The notes: generated by a model from the sequence alone, not told the origin. DNA of 64,000 bases from Spirometra erinaceieuropaei (GCA_902702965.1 CACRXP010000009.1:1342680-1406679); one strand, 5' to 3'. Positions 22,763 through 32,206 are shown, counted from the first letter of the stretch. Numbers and translations: made by a program.

Positions 22763-23441
22763 GAGATCAGCACAGTTCGGTAGGAACCGCGATAAAAGTT
22801 CACCATACCAAGAAACCGTTGCAACTGACGCTTCGAGGTAGGGGGTGGAAAGTCCCGAATGGCGGCAACTTTTGAGGGAAGAGGCCGAAGTCCGTTTGTG
22901 TTTATCAGGTGACCTAAGAACTCAAGAGAAGTGGCTCCTAGGACACATTTGACAGGATGCAGGGTGACACCAAACTGCTGAAATCGGTCAAAAAGCAGGG
23001 GAAGGTGTTGGAGGTGTTCCTCGACATCTCGACTGGTGACGAGAACATCATCAATATACACATAAACAAATGGAAGGCCGCGTAAAACACGGTCACTGAA
23101 ACGTTGGAAATTTAGTGAGGCATTTCGGAGACCGAATGGTATACGAAGGAACTCAAACAAGCCAAAAGAAGTCGTCACTGCCGTTTTGGGAATGTCCCCA
23201 GCCGCAATCGGAATTCGATGAAAAGCCCGCACCAAATCGATCTTCGAGAAACTGGTTTTGCCGAAAGGGCTCCAGCAAAGTCCGGAAGATGAGGAACGGG
23301 GTACCGATCGGGCAAAGTGATACTGTTTAGGGCTCTATAATCGCCACAAGGACGCCAATCATCCGTATTTGGTTTAGGAACCATGTGCAAAGGAGATGCC
23401 CAGGGACTGTCAGACTGTTTAATAATCCCTAGTTTCAGCAT
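22696..23441 (-). pseudogene. Gypsy reverse transcriptase
   Basis: The first piece (23441 to about 23240) carries [37 protein letters not shown] and [12 protein letters not shown]. The second piece (23235-22696) is in another frame. It carries [37 protein letters not shown] and the catalytic box YVYIDDVLV, then the FLGHLI and [15 protein letters not shown] connection blocks. A frameshift near 23.24 kb falls in the 'IDLVRAFH' block, and another ends the frame near 22.75 kb. Catalytic YIDD is intact. Function in the family: copies the RNA genome into cDNA primed by a tRNA. Confidence 0.95.
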
Positions 23442-23597
23442 GTGGTCAAATTCTGCTTTAGCAGCCGTAAGACGCGCGGGAGCAAGACGGCGGGGACGAG
23501 AAAAAAACGGGAGGACCAGCCGTTTTTATGTGATGAACAATATCATGGGGAAATGAGGTGTCAGAAAAATGGGGCTTAGTGAGGGTAGGATATTTTG

Positions 23598-24119
23598 CTA
23601 AAAGTCTACGAAATGGACAGTCAGGGTTTGGGTCAAGGATGGAGAGCTAGTTAGAAGCTGAGGATGGAGGATATCCTTTGCGCGATCATGGAGGCGAAGT
23701 TGTCTGCAATCCACCAGAAGGTCAAAGGCGGCCAAAAAATCAGCACCAAGGATAGCGGTGGGAACATCAGCAACCACAAATATCCAGGGGAATAATCGCC
23801 GGAGGCCAATATCCAGGGAGAGGGATCGAAATCCAAAGGCTGTTATGGGAAATGAGTTTACGGCTTGAAGGTAAAAACCATGGTTTTGGCAACGTCGGTC
23901 GGCTGGCGTGGGAGGGATAACACTAATTTGAGCGCCCGTGTCGACTAAAAAATGCCTGCCACTCGTGTTATCACTCACGTAAAATGTGCGACCCGTAGAG
24001 TTGCCAGAGAGCTCGGCCGCTTTTACTCTCCGGCCGAGGAGTTTCCCTGTGTGGACTTGAAGGAGCAGGGTGGGACACAGCGTCGCGCCTTGTCGCAATA
24101 GTTGACATGATACCAACAT
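23598..24119 (-). pseudogene. Gypsy aspartic protease
   Basis: The minus-strand frame contains FLVDTGAQISVIPP, the D-T/S-G catalytic loop. About 80 residues later it contains TAILGADFL, the conserved ILG-x-DFL block of retroviral-type proteases. It overlaps the end of the Gag piece in another frame and is followed by a frame break before the RT. The catalytic Asp is present. Confidence 0.9.
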
Positions 24120-24877
24120 AGGTTGGCGGTCCTGGGGCGAGAGCGGGGACGACGACGGTCACGGCCAAAGGAACGTCGAGAGGGACCGGGGGATCGGTGC
24201 AGCTGCAAAGCGGCAACAGTCGCTGACAACTAGGAAATCTGTGTCTTTAGTTCAGCAAGGTCAGAGGTGGACACGTTGAGAGGCTGGGACACATGAGCAA
24301 TCGTCGGGGATGACAAACGCTCAACCTCCATCATACGGTTAGCCATCTCCGCTAACTAAGATATTTCTAGGTCGTCGAAGCCAGAGGCCAAGATTGTTTG
24401 TGCAGACGTCGGCAGACGTTCTAAGAACATCTTTTTAAAGAACTTGTCGTCGATTTTCATGTTCTCAACCAGAGAACGCATGCGACGCAAGAGTTCCGAC
24501 GGCTTGTGATCACCTAAGGCCTCCTCTCTTACTAGTGCGTGATAACGCTGCCGATCGGAGACTGATGTCAGGCGAAGAAGTTCAGCCTTTAACTTGGTGT
24601 AAGGAGCATCAGTCGGGGGATCTCTCAGAAGCGTCTGCACTTGAGAAAGAATGGTGGGAGGGAGAGCCTCAACCAGCTTATAAAACTTGTCGGTTTCACG
24701 TGTTATCTTGGCGGAGTGAAAAGTCGGCTCAATACGGAAAAAATAAAGCTCTGGCGCATGTTGCCAAAAGTCTGGGAGGGAAGAAACAAGTCCACTGAGA
24801 GAAGAAGTGGGATCGTTGGAATTCGTAGAGGTCATGACTGTAGAAAAAATGGAAGAAGGCAAACGGGCGGTATGCAA
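24023..24877 (-). pseudogene. Gypsy Gag
   Basis: The piece 24877-24356 encodes a Gag matrix/capsid-like segment: LPDFWQHAPELYFFRIE, FYKLVEALPPTILSQVQTLL, RQRYHALVREEALGDHKPSE and LRRMRSLVENMKIDD. A stop at about 24356 and a frame change lead to 24229-24023. That piece ends in an arginine-rich stretch and CWYHVNYCDKARRCVPPCSF, a Cys/His motif that replaces the usual CCHC knuckle in a group of flatworm Gypsy elements (family knowledge from memory). The first candidate start lies about 60 bp inside the 5' LTR boundary. Role: forms the particle that packages the element RNA. Confidence 0.85.
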
Positions 24878-24910
24878 ATAGAAAGTCGACTAATTAAAGG
24901 TACAAGCGTG

Positions 24911-24928
24911 AACGTCAAAGAGTCACCA
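24911..24928 (-). other. Gypsy primer-binding-site candidate
   Basis: Immediately inside the 5' LTR (minus strand), after one base, is TGGTGACTCTTTGACG. LTR elements start minus-strand DNA synthesis at a TGG-beginning stretch complementary to a tRNA 3' end. The tRNA species was not identified. Confidence 0.5.
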
Positions 24929-24929
24929 C

Positions 24930-25152
24930 TGTAGCGAGCGCTAAAGACAGAACCGTCAATCCAAGACTATGAAAATCAGGATAAGACCAGAGTTATGGAA
25001 AAATTAATAATCAAAAGTCAAACTACCTGACAATCCCACTCATGCCAAGCGCGTCGCGTCGAGTTGTGTTCATTCCATTCAGTTAAACAAGCAGTTAGTT
25101 CAAGAATGAGGAACAGGTAGGGAAAGGCAAGACAGTCTGGCGCCTCGGCACA
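24930..25152 (-). repeat. Gypsy 5' LTR
   Basis: This ~223-bp copy of the repeat at 20583-20804 differs by about six positions seen by eye, including one single-base insertion. On the minus strand it runs TGTGCCGAGGCGCC ... CGCTACA. Element transcription would start here on the minus strand, though no core promoter was assigned. Confidence 0.93.
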
Positions 25153-26054
25153 GACACACCTAAGCACCTTTTTTTCTGACTCGAAAGTATGCGCGCGGTG
25201 ATCTCTTATATGCTTTCCGGTTTGGGAAGGGATAAGATTGCATTTTGGCCTTTGATCACATTTTGTGCTTTCTACCACAATCAAACTCCACGTTTACCCA
25301 TGAAAAATGGGTGATCAGCAGGCTAGTCTAGGCTTGGGCAAGTTTTCCTTTTCTCCCAAGACTGTCACCATAAAATGTACTTTCCGCAGATGTTATGGTG
25401 TCACCATCGGGGGAAGGCCTCAAAGGCATCCCCAGCAGATTCATTTACAAAAACGGGCCGGAAAAGTGAGAGATTGAAATGAACCCTCGAGATTTACGCC
25501 CAGTCAGTTATCATGGTCCCTTCTGTACTATTCCAGTCAAATGTCTTCTCTGTAAACTGCGCTAAATTTTACGGTGCAGATTGGGCTGCCAAAAGTGTCT
25601 ATCTGATGAAAATGTGCGCAGAAACAACATTCACTATCAGCGAAAACTGCCACTGCACGATAAATATCTGTTGGCTGAAGATGTGGGGCCACAGCTTGTG
25701 CGCTTTTATTGTTTCTTATAACATTAGATGTATTTTTAAGCGGGAACTGTACAAAGGCCCATATAAGTGGTCCCAAATATTGGCCAATATTTCTCATTCT
25801 ATATATGTACTTCGTGCTCTCCGCTATGCCATCAAACATCGACTTTTGATTTTTAGCAGTGCCTTTAATGCAATTAGCCGATTAGCTTGCTTGGCTGTGT
25901 GGAACATAAAATCCTCCATTTATCTGACTCTAAATTTTGAGCGTAATGAAGAATATTACAATGTTGATCAAATCTATATACGAAATATGCATAAAATAGT
26001 GCAGCGGGATTTAAACGTATCTTGCATGAACCCTTCGAATTATGCTGGTAAAAA
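25153..26054. other. intervening DNA with a weak LINE remnant
   Basis: About 25380-25410 (TTCCGCAGATGTTATGGTGTC) resembles the C-terminal coding end of the LINE at 16.97 kb (CTGCAGATGTTGTGACGTC), which suggests a very old LINE tail. The rest is unrecognised. A 250-codon plus-strand frame at 25513-26265 runs on into the neighbouring PLE terminus on the wrong strand, so I do not regard it as a gene. Confidence 0.35.
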
Positions 26055-27183
26055 CCACAATAAGAAGAAGAAAATTGGCTCTCCGGAACAGGTTTATTTA
26101 ACTGCTGACGTTTCAAAGAGCTGGGTCGGCTCTTCATTGTCAAAGCGTGAACTGCACCTAATCGGTCAGAAAGTTAACTTAAAGTGGCAAGCTGTGTTAG
26201 CCGGCCTCATGCTGATCGATTTTTCTCTCTCCTCACGCTGCGTCGGCCTCTCAGGAAATGGTTGACGGGCGTTTTTGCCTGTGCACTTTATGAGTCACCA
26301 CTCCGTCGAGGGGAGCTGATTGGACTTTAGTCGGGCGGTCGGTATGGCGGTTCTTGTTCTTCCTCACCGAGTAAGCTCAGCGTCGGGCTATCTCCGTGCT
26401 GTCTTCTTAAGTCCGGTGTGGTTGTTTGGTCCTGAGCTCTACGGTTGTGATGACGTAGGACTTTGTAAGCTGCAGGAAGGTCCAGATGCCTGTTGATAGA
26501 GTGGGCATCGGAGAACCACGCCTCGAGAGTTAGCCGTTCTGTTTTTGTGTTGCCTCGGCCTAAGATGGTAGCCCTCTGGAGGTCAAAAGTATGCCCCGTT
26601 TCCCCAACGTGTGTTGCTAGTTGAGAGTTAGGGTCTAACCTCCGAGTGGCCGATTTGTGTTCTTGTAGGCGAGTTTGCAATTTCCGCCCAGTTTCGCCCA
26701 CATAGTTGCAGTCGCCCTCATTGCAATTTATTTTGTAGATGACTGCTGAGGTTTCAGCGGGTGGCAATGGGTCTTTAGGTTGCATTAGGCGACGTCGAAT
26801 TGTTGCTTGTGGTCGATGGGCTATGCCTATTCTGGTGGGTTGTAACAGTCGCGAGACCGCTTCAGAGACCCCTTTAACGTAAGGAATGGCCCTCCAGACT
26901 TCGGGTTGCTGCTCATTTGGCCGTTGTCTGGGTGCCCAACGCCTGCTTCTCTCGATGAAATGCCTGGGATAACCATTGGCTGCAAATAGGTCCACAAGGT
27001 ACAATCGTTCGGCCCTTTTATCTTCTGGTGTGCTGCAGTGTGTTTCGACTCTTTGGAATAGAGTGCGGACACAACTACGTTTGTGAGACAGTGGATGGTT
27101 GCTGTTGAAGTGTAGGATCTGTCTCGTGTCGGTGGATTTTCGGAATACTGTAGTTTGCAGCTGTCCAGTGGTACACCGGCGCA
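26055..27183 (-). mobile_element. PLE family C, 5'-truncated copy
   Basis: This is a minus-strand Penelope-like element. Its right end is cut within the RT C-terminal region, where family A sequence begins at about 27184. The left (3') end carries a hammerhead-like motif (26104-26146) and a TTCTTCTTCTT-type tail at about 26060-26078, the layout of the sister copy at 29.3-30.5 kb. About 180 bp lie between the ORF end and the ribozyme-like motif. Confidence 0.85.
26104..26146 (-). ncRNA. hammerhead-like motif, degenerate
   Basis: On the minus strand the order is TTGACAA (the CUGANGA core, degenerate), then a perfect 6-bp stem AAGAGC / GCTCTT (plus 26116-26121 and 26129-26134), then GAAAC, GTC. 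Flanks GCT and AGC can pair as stem I. The core carries substitutions at normally invariant positions, so it is probably inactive. It lies 3' of a PLE coding end, where hammerheads are known to occur in this element class. Confidence 0.5.
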
Positions 27184-27190
27184 CAAGCAA
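26327..27190 (-). pseudogene. PLE RT end plus GIY-YIG endonuclease (family C)
   Basis: The frame is open for 287 codons and ends in a stop. N-terminal VFRKSTDTRQILHFNSNHPL and CVRTLFQRVETHCSTPED correspond to the region after the RT. FAANGYPRHFIERS follows, then IPYVKGVSEAVSR and AHRPQATIRRRLMQPKDPLP. The nuclease core is AVIYKINCNEGDCNYVGETG with GRKLQTRLQEHKSA (GIY-YIG with the Cys lead-in). ETGHTFDLQRATILGR and LEAWFSDAHSINRHLDLP form the C-terminal half, with the catalytic Glu expected in the LEAW region. The first codons belong to the junction with family A, and no native start is present. This is truncated rather than frameshifted. Confidence 0.92.
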
Positions 27191-27661
27191 TTTTTTCCCG
27201 AAATGAATTTAATACAGGCATGGACAACAGAACTTATTGGAAGGTCATCGCATACTGCACGTAGACTAATCCATAAAATTGTAACTACAAAACGCAACAT
27301 AGGAAAGAAAATGGGGAAGTAAACACGCCGAGGGATTTCGTTAATGAAAAGGGCTCAGGTCTACCAGGGCAAGCTGAGGTTGACCACGTGGTTTAACTGT
27401 TCACATGGGTCGGGTTTCTCCCGCCGTATGTAGGCTGCCTCCAGGTATCGCAGTAAACGAGTTGTTCGTGCTCGAAGTAATACTCGAAAAGAAGTTTTGG
27501 GGTCAATTGAATGACCGCTATCAATGAGGTGTTTTGTAATAGAAAATCTTGGAAACTTATTCGACCTATGTAAGCAGTTAGACTACGTGTTCAACCTCAG
27601 CTTGCCCTGGTAGACCTGAGCCCTTTTCATTAACGAAATCCCTCGGCGTGTTTACTTCCCC
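27184..27661 (-). mobile_element. PLE family A fragment with inverted arm
   Basis: On the minus strand, about 27560-27390 encodes the C-terminal end of the family A nuclease (KHLIDSGHSIDPK, RYLEAAYIRREKP, VVNLSLPW and stop). 27390-27184 is its 3' region. At the right, about 27568-27661 is an inverted copy of 27313-27397, so the coding tail is bracketed by inverted arms. The arm/coding junction (CATAGGTCGAATAAGTTTCC, read on the minus strand) is the same as at 38.74 kb. Family C sequence abuts the left end. Confidence 0.8.
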
Positions 27662-27709
27662 AAATGAGTGAAAGCATGAATATTTTCATGCATGATTACC
27701 ACGAAATAT

Positions 27710-27960
27710 ATTTGAATATATAAGGGCGTACAAAATTAATGTGAAAAACCTATGCTATTAAAGTAGTCACTTTTTGTCGAGTGTAGTCTTTGTAGGTGGC
27801 CGAAAAATGTTCATTCAAAAGCCAGCATCCTAAACTAACTGAATTGCGTGGGATTTTACTGCATAGGGATTAATATGACAACGCTGTCTAGGCAATATTT
27901 TCGAGTCGAAAATTTCGGTTAACATTTCATAAGTTAGCCCATCTATTGTAAATACATCCG
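27710..27960 (-). repeat. dispersed repeat shared with 52.33-52.56 kb
   Basis: The stretch with AGCCAGCATCCTAAACTAAC and ATTTTCGAGTCGAAAATTTC is an inverted copy of 52330-52560. It is distantly similar to the 300-bp arm family seen at 41.4, 50.8, 60.5 and 62.5 kb, which also ends in GGATG.CAGCTTTT and contains ATGAAATGTT..CCGAAAT. Confidence 0.6.
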
Positions 27961-28079
27961 CAATTGCCCTTAGTTTTGCTAAATGAATGATTGAATTGGT
28001 GACTAATGGGAGATGGCACCCAAAACCTCAGTTACCTAGAAATAATACCTACTCTATCTATTTGAGTAGGTTATAGCCC

Positions 28080-29299
28080 TACATATTTGTCGTTTCATGC
28101 TTACATGGCTGGCGAGTGAGAGTAGTAGTGGGGTTGCGGGCAAATCTAATCTTGCATACTTTAGGAGAATTGAGAAACGATTACTGCAGACCACCGACTG
28201 CTTTGCCATCCCTTACATATGCTTCCGTTGGCCATTAGTCGCTTTGAGGCTTATTCAGCGACAGCCCAGCTTACGACACTTGGGGATGGATGGCTTTAGA
28301 TCCACCCTATGTTTACCAAACTTGATATTTGCTTCCACAGCTAAAGACTCAGCGTAGTAGTCGGTATGCGGAATAATTTACAGTAGCATTCGTTTGAACT
28401 CTTGCGATACGATGGCTGTGGCCCGACCATTTGGCTTATCGATTATGACCATAACTTCCATAGGTAGACCAATCGTACACTTACTGACATTTACACCAGC
28501 TTCCACAGTTGACAAGCGACCGCATGTGGTCCCTATTTGGCTTATTCGGTAGTACCTCGAATTAGGAGAGTTCCAACATATTCACCTTGGACAGAACTGT
28601 TCGTTTATCACCTTCGACCATAACTTCCTAACGGGAGGGGATAACTAGGTGGCCAGCGTTTAGGTTAATCTTTGGCAGCTTATCTAAGGATAGGTACGCT
28701 AGGATCACTGTGAATCCACCTTAGGTTTATCATCTTTAATATTAGCTTTCGCAGATGAAGGGTGACCGCATGTGGCTTCGTGTTCACTAGCATACCTCTT
28801 GGGTAGAAGAGAGGCTAAGGATAAATACCGAGCGATAGTTCACCATCCATGGACTAGACTCACACGGCGGACGAGTGACAACAGTAGTCTTCATTCAGCT
28901 TATCCTACGGTAGTTTACCTTACGGCGGTGTCTAACAGACAGCAGCATACCGCGTCCGGGTTTACCGATTTTCAGCAACGACGCTTGAGTTTAACCGCGA
29001 AACAATAGTCCGGATGTAGCTTTATCAATGGCAGCATATTTGCTTAATGATCACTGTAGACCACCGCCGCTATTATCAACATTGAGATAGGTTTCCAGCG
29101 CCGAATAACGACCGTGGCAGTCGGTCTGACCTTCAGTCAACACGAATACTTTAGGACAGTTGGGGTAAGATCTCACTGCATCAAGTGTACACCAAACGAT
29201 ATGCTTCCGTTGTTGAAGTGCGACCACGTAAGTCGATATGTGCCTTCGTACATACTAGCATTCACATCAATAGTGGTGAAAATGCGATTCCCGGGTGGC
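28080..29299. repeat. diverged satellite-like repeats, left block
   Basis: Related blocks recur: GCTTCCACAGTTGACAAGCG (about 28500), GCTTTCGCAGATGAAGGGTG (about 28745), GGTTTCCAGCGCCGAATAAC (about 29090) and similar at 28333. Other phrases, such as GATAGTTCACCATCCATGG, recur again at 30.8 and 31.2 kb. Spacings vary (about 170, 245 and 350 bp), so this is a degraded or higher-order tandem array. No coding potential is credible. Confidence 0.55.
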
Positions 29300-29344
29300 A
29301 TATCAAAAAAAGAGGAGGCGTTCACCGGGAGAGGTGTATTTGAG

Positions 29345-29389
29345 GTCTGACGTTTCGGGTAGTCGTTTCTTCTACCCATCTTCAGAGAC
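29345..29389 (-). ncRNA. hammerhead-like ribozyme motif, left arm
   Basis: On the minus strand: CTGAAGA, T, GGGTAG, a 9-nt loop, CTACCC, GAAAC, GTC. Stem II is a perfect 6-bp helix (plus-strand positions 29357-29362 and 29372-29377). Stem I is GTCT / AGAC. The core residues of the CUGANGA...GAAA...NUH scheme are present. There is one extra U before stem II, and stem III is reduced to the ACGT palindrome, a type thought to act as a dimer in PLE hammerheads. Confidence 0.65.
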
Positions 29390-29651
29390 TGAGCAGTCGT
29401 GCACACAGCTATCCTTTTATGGCACACTTTGTTCAAGGCCTGGCCCATCAATGCCGCCTGCGTGGCTGCATCCGACTCGCATGTCACCGTGACCTGAATC
29501 CCGCCAATCTTCGTCGGCCGCGGTGATAATTGGCGGCCCCGATTGTCCCGCGCCGTGACTGTCCCCCGTCAAGAATGTCCGTAAAACCAGTTACAACAGC
29601 AACCACCCACTTCAACACAAACGAAGCTGTGTACGCACACTATACCGACGG

Positions 29652-30410
29652 GTGGAAACTCATTGCAGCACTCCAGTCGCCAAACTGGACGAGATGAAGC
29701 TCCTGCAAGAACTCTTCAGAGCCAACGGCTATCCGCGAACATTCGTTGAACGGAGCCGAAAGCAACCAAGGAAGCGGAATGAAGAACCTGTTCAGCCAAA
29801 ATCGTGGCGGAGCATTCCATACATGAAAGGGGTCTCCGAAGCCGTAGCCAGATCCCTCGCGCCGCTCGGAATAGGCGTTGCCCACAGGCCCGACTCAACA
29901 ATCCGACGGCAAGTGATGCGGCCAAAAGACCCGATCCCTAAACAGGAGATGTCGGCTGTTGTCTACCGACTTCAGTGCAGCTGCGGAATGTGTAAATACG
30001 TTGGAGAAACCGGCCGATGGCTGCAAACACGCATGCACGAGCATAAGTTGGCCGTGCGAAGGTTGGACCCAAAGTCGGAGGTAGCAACCCATGCCGCCCG
30101 AATGGGACACGTCTTCAACTTTGACGCCGTTGAAATTTTGGGCCGAGGAGATGATCATACGGCAAGGCAGGCGCAAGAAGCCTGGATGTCTACCGACTGC
30201 TCTGTCAACCGCCACATCAATTTACCTCCCCCTTATCTGGTTTTGCGGACATTCTTGACGGGGGACAGTCACGGCGCGGGACAATCGGGGCCGCCAATTA
30301 TCACCGCGGCCGACGAAGATTGGCAGGATTCAGGTCACGGTGACATGCGAGTCGGATGCAGCCACGCAGGCGGCATTGATGGGCCAGGCTTTGAACAAAG
30401 TGCGCCATAA
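29652..30410 (+). CDS. PLE C-terminal GIY-YIG endonuclease, 5'-truncated
   Basis: The open frame of 252 codons starts METHCSTPVAKLDEMKLLQE and corresponds to the C-terminal part of the family C protein at 26.3-27.2 kb. Blocks are FRANGYPRTFVERS, SIPYMKGVSEAVARSL, AHRPDSTIRRQVMRPKDPIP, AVVYRLQCSCGMCKYVGETG with GRWLQTRMHEHKLA, GHVFNFDAVEILGRGDDHT, and AWMSTDCSVNRHINLPPPY. The nuclease core is intact, but the whole RT is missing, so the copy is not autonomous. The last ~58 codons lie inside the right inverted arm. The first ATG is simply the first one inside the truncation. Confidence 0.88.
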   Translation: METHCSTPVAKLDEMKLLQELFRANGYPRTFVERSRKQPRKRNEEPVQPKSWRSIPYMKGVSEAVARSLAPLGIGVAHRPDSTIRRQVMRPKDPIPKQEMSAVVYRLQCSCGMCKYVGETGRWLQTRMHEHKLAVRRLDPKSEVATHAARMGHVFNFDAVEILGRGDDHTARQAQEAWMSTDCSVNRHINLPPPYLVLRTFLTGDSHGAGQSGPPIITAADEDWQDSGHGDMRVGCSHAGGIDGPGFEQSAP

Positions 30411-30437
30411 AAGGATAGCTGTGTGCACGACTGCTTA

Positions 30438-30482
30438 GTCTCTGAAGATGGGTAGAAGAAACGACTACCCGAAACGCCAGAC
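30438..30482 (+). ncRNA. hammerhead-like ribozyme motif, right arm
   Basis: This is the inverted counterpart of the motif at 29345-29389: CTGAAGAT (30442-30449), GGGTAG (30450-30455), CTACCC (30465-30470), GAAAC (30471-30475). The cleavage triplet reads GCC instead of GTC (30476-30478). The NUH rule would make this copy inactive, while the left-arm copy keeps GTC. Stem I GTCT / AGAC is preserved. Confidence 0.6.
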
Positions 30483-30527
30483 CTCAAATACACTTCTCCC
30501 GGTGAACGCCTCCTCTTCTTTTGATAT

Positions 30528-31330
30528 TAGCATTCCTTTCGCGTAGTCAGAGAGCGCACATTGCAGAGCACATGACTGCTTGACATCCATCCATTAGGCT
30601 ATTACGGTCGACGAGTGCAACCTTTAGACCTTATTCGGCTTATCCAGCAATAATATACGACGGCTTAGTCGGAAAAGGCTCATTGTGCATACTTTAGGAT
30701 TGAATAGGTACAATCGCCATAGACAAAACACACTGTTGATAACATTGCCATAAGCATCCACATTTGAGGAATCGACCTAGACAACTTAATGATACACGTG
30801 CCTGGGGAGTAAGGAGGGAAAGAATAATTTCCGAGCGAAAGTTCACCATCCATGACCGTGACTTAGATGACAGACAAGTGACAGCAGTAGTCCGTATGCA
30901 ACTAATCCAAAGGTAGCTTACCTTAGGACAGTGTTAAACCAACAGCATTATACAGCATCCCGGTTAATCAATTCCTAGCAACTAGTATTCAGATTATGAA
31001 CGACAGCAGTAGTCCGTATGCAGCCTAAACAATGGGAGCATATCAGCTTAATGGTCTCCTTAGACCATCCCTCCTATTATCAAGATTGACATAGGTTTCC
31101 ACAGTCGAATAACGACCGTGGCAGTCGGTCTGAGCTGCAGTCCACATGTGGCTTCGTGTTCACTAGCATACCTCTTGGGTAGAAGAGATGTTAAGGATAA
31201 ATACCGAGCGATAGTTCACCATCCATGGACTAGATTCACACGGCCGACGACTGAAAAAAGCCAAAAAAACCCAATACCTACACGACAGCTAAGGAGAGTT
31301 GTGTAACCATCGTTTTAGACCATAGCTTCC
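30528..31330. repeat. diverged satellite-like repeats, right block
   Basis: This continues the array seen at 28.08-29.30 kb. About 31133-31250 matches 28765-28885 nearly base for base (GTGGCTTCGTGTTCACTAGC and GATAGTTCACCATCCATGG). About 31085-31125 matches 29087-29120. A diverged copy of the same phrases starts at about 30820, roughly 370 bp before the next. The PLE copy at 29300-30527 splits the array. Confidence 0.55.
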
Positions 31331-31480
31331 AGTTGCAACGAATGGCAGCCTAACGAAGTTTGTCGCAGGTTACATTCACGATAGTCGATGCTTCCAAAAC
31401 TTTCTCATCGTTACACACGTACACCTAATTAAACGGCATACATAGGCAAAATGACATTTTATTACAAAACAAAAATAATT

Positions 31481-31693
31481 TTAAAGAAGATAGGCCTGCA
31501 CAACACCAATGACTTTCGCGCATTCGCTGACACGAATTCCTTTCAGAAACCAAAGTAGAATTTTCAGCATCGTCGTTAGCGTCAACCTGCTATTGTCAAA
31601 TACGGTTCCCGTGCTTATCGAATTCCTCTTCCGGCATCGGTGGCAGCGAAAAGCTACAACATCCAAATACCGACTTCGTCCTTCCAATTTCAT
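31481..31693 (-). pseudogene. Merlin/IS1016-like transposase, N-terminal fragment
   Basis: The minus-strand frame gives FRCHRCRKRNSISTGTVFDN followed by SRLTLTTMLKILLWFLKGIR. This is the Cys-x2-Cys zinc ribbon followed by 'S..TGT.F..SRL.L...L..L..F..G', which opens ISXO2/Merlin-family transposases. The DDE catalytic core is absent. The frame ends at 31481, and the neighbouring DNA is repeat unit A. Merlin elements are known in flatworms. This is a short dead fragment. Confidence 0.75.
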
Positions 31694-32206
31694 ACACTGA
31701 TGGCATTTTCACACCATCTGTGTAGGCAGCAGCTTTCTACCAAAACCTCAGTTATCTAGAAAAAATACAAAGAATTATTCACACAAAGAGCTAGATTTTC
31801 GAGCAATCATAACTGGAAGTCCAGGAAAATGGTCTAAGTAGGAATAAGGCCGCAGAGGAAACGATTTTCCATGCTGCTGCCCTTTTGTGGAGCATGGTCG
31901 AGTGCACAAAGTCGAAAAGACTTTCACTGACTTGTCGAGCTAGAAAGTGAATGCTTCTTCCACAAACTTTCGTAGCGACATATTGGTAAAACGCGAAAAA
32001 ATCACTTCTGAGCACATGCAGCAGTGTCCAGAAATTAAGGTCACTCACGAACTCAAGCTAACTAGGACAAATATGTCCTTTGATTTTGTTGTAAAAGGTA
32101 TTCAGTGAAAAACACTTGCTTGCAATAAACTGCTCACTTGTCAGAACACTTTCAGCTTAAAACACATAATGTATTCTGACAAGGTGTGTCTCGGAGACGA
32201 TATTCA

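Larger units (their letters stand above)
20583..25152 (-). mobile_element. Gypsy-type LTR retrotransposon, complete but broken
   Basis: Two near-identical LTRs flank a minus-strand coding region in the order Gag, protease, reverse transcriptase, RNase H, integrase, which is the Ty3/Gypsy order. Total length is about 4.57 kb. On the minus strand the LTR starts TGTG and ends CTACA. A TGGTGACTC primer-binding-site-like stretch lies just inside the 5' LTR, and a purine-rich GGAGGGTGG lies just inside the 3' LTR. The frames are broken by several frameshifts and stops, and one integrase catalytic residue is changed, so this copy is not autonomous. No clear target-site duplication could be fixed by eye. 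Confidence 0.95.
29300..30527 (+). mobile_element. PLE family C copy with 291-bp inverted arms
   Basis: The left arm 29300-29590 and right arm 30237-30527 are near-perfect inverted copies of equal length. The spacer 29591-30236 holds the nuclease coding region. Each arm includes the coding 3' end, the 3' UTR, a hammerhead-like motif and the terminal AAAAGAGGAGGCG / CGCCTCCTCTTCTT tail. The outermost bases are ATATCA and TGATAT. The copy interrupts the satellite-like array. PLEs are known to carry terminal repeats in direct or inverted orientation. That the arm contains coding sequence is seen directly here. Confidence 0.9.

Noticed and set aside
25513..26265. 250-codon plus-strand open frame
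   Set aside because: Its last third runs antisense through the PLE family C terminus and hammerhead-like motif, it has no known domain, and the sister terminus at 29.3 kb shows the same accidental openness.
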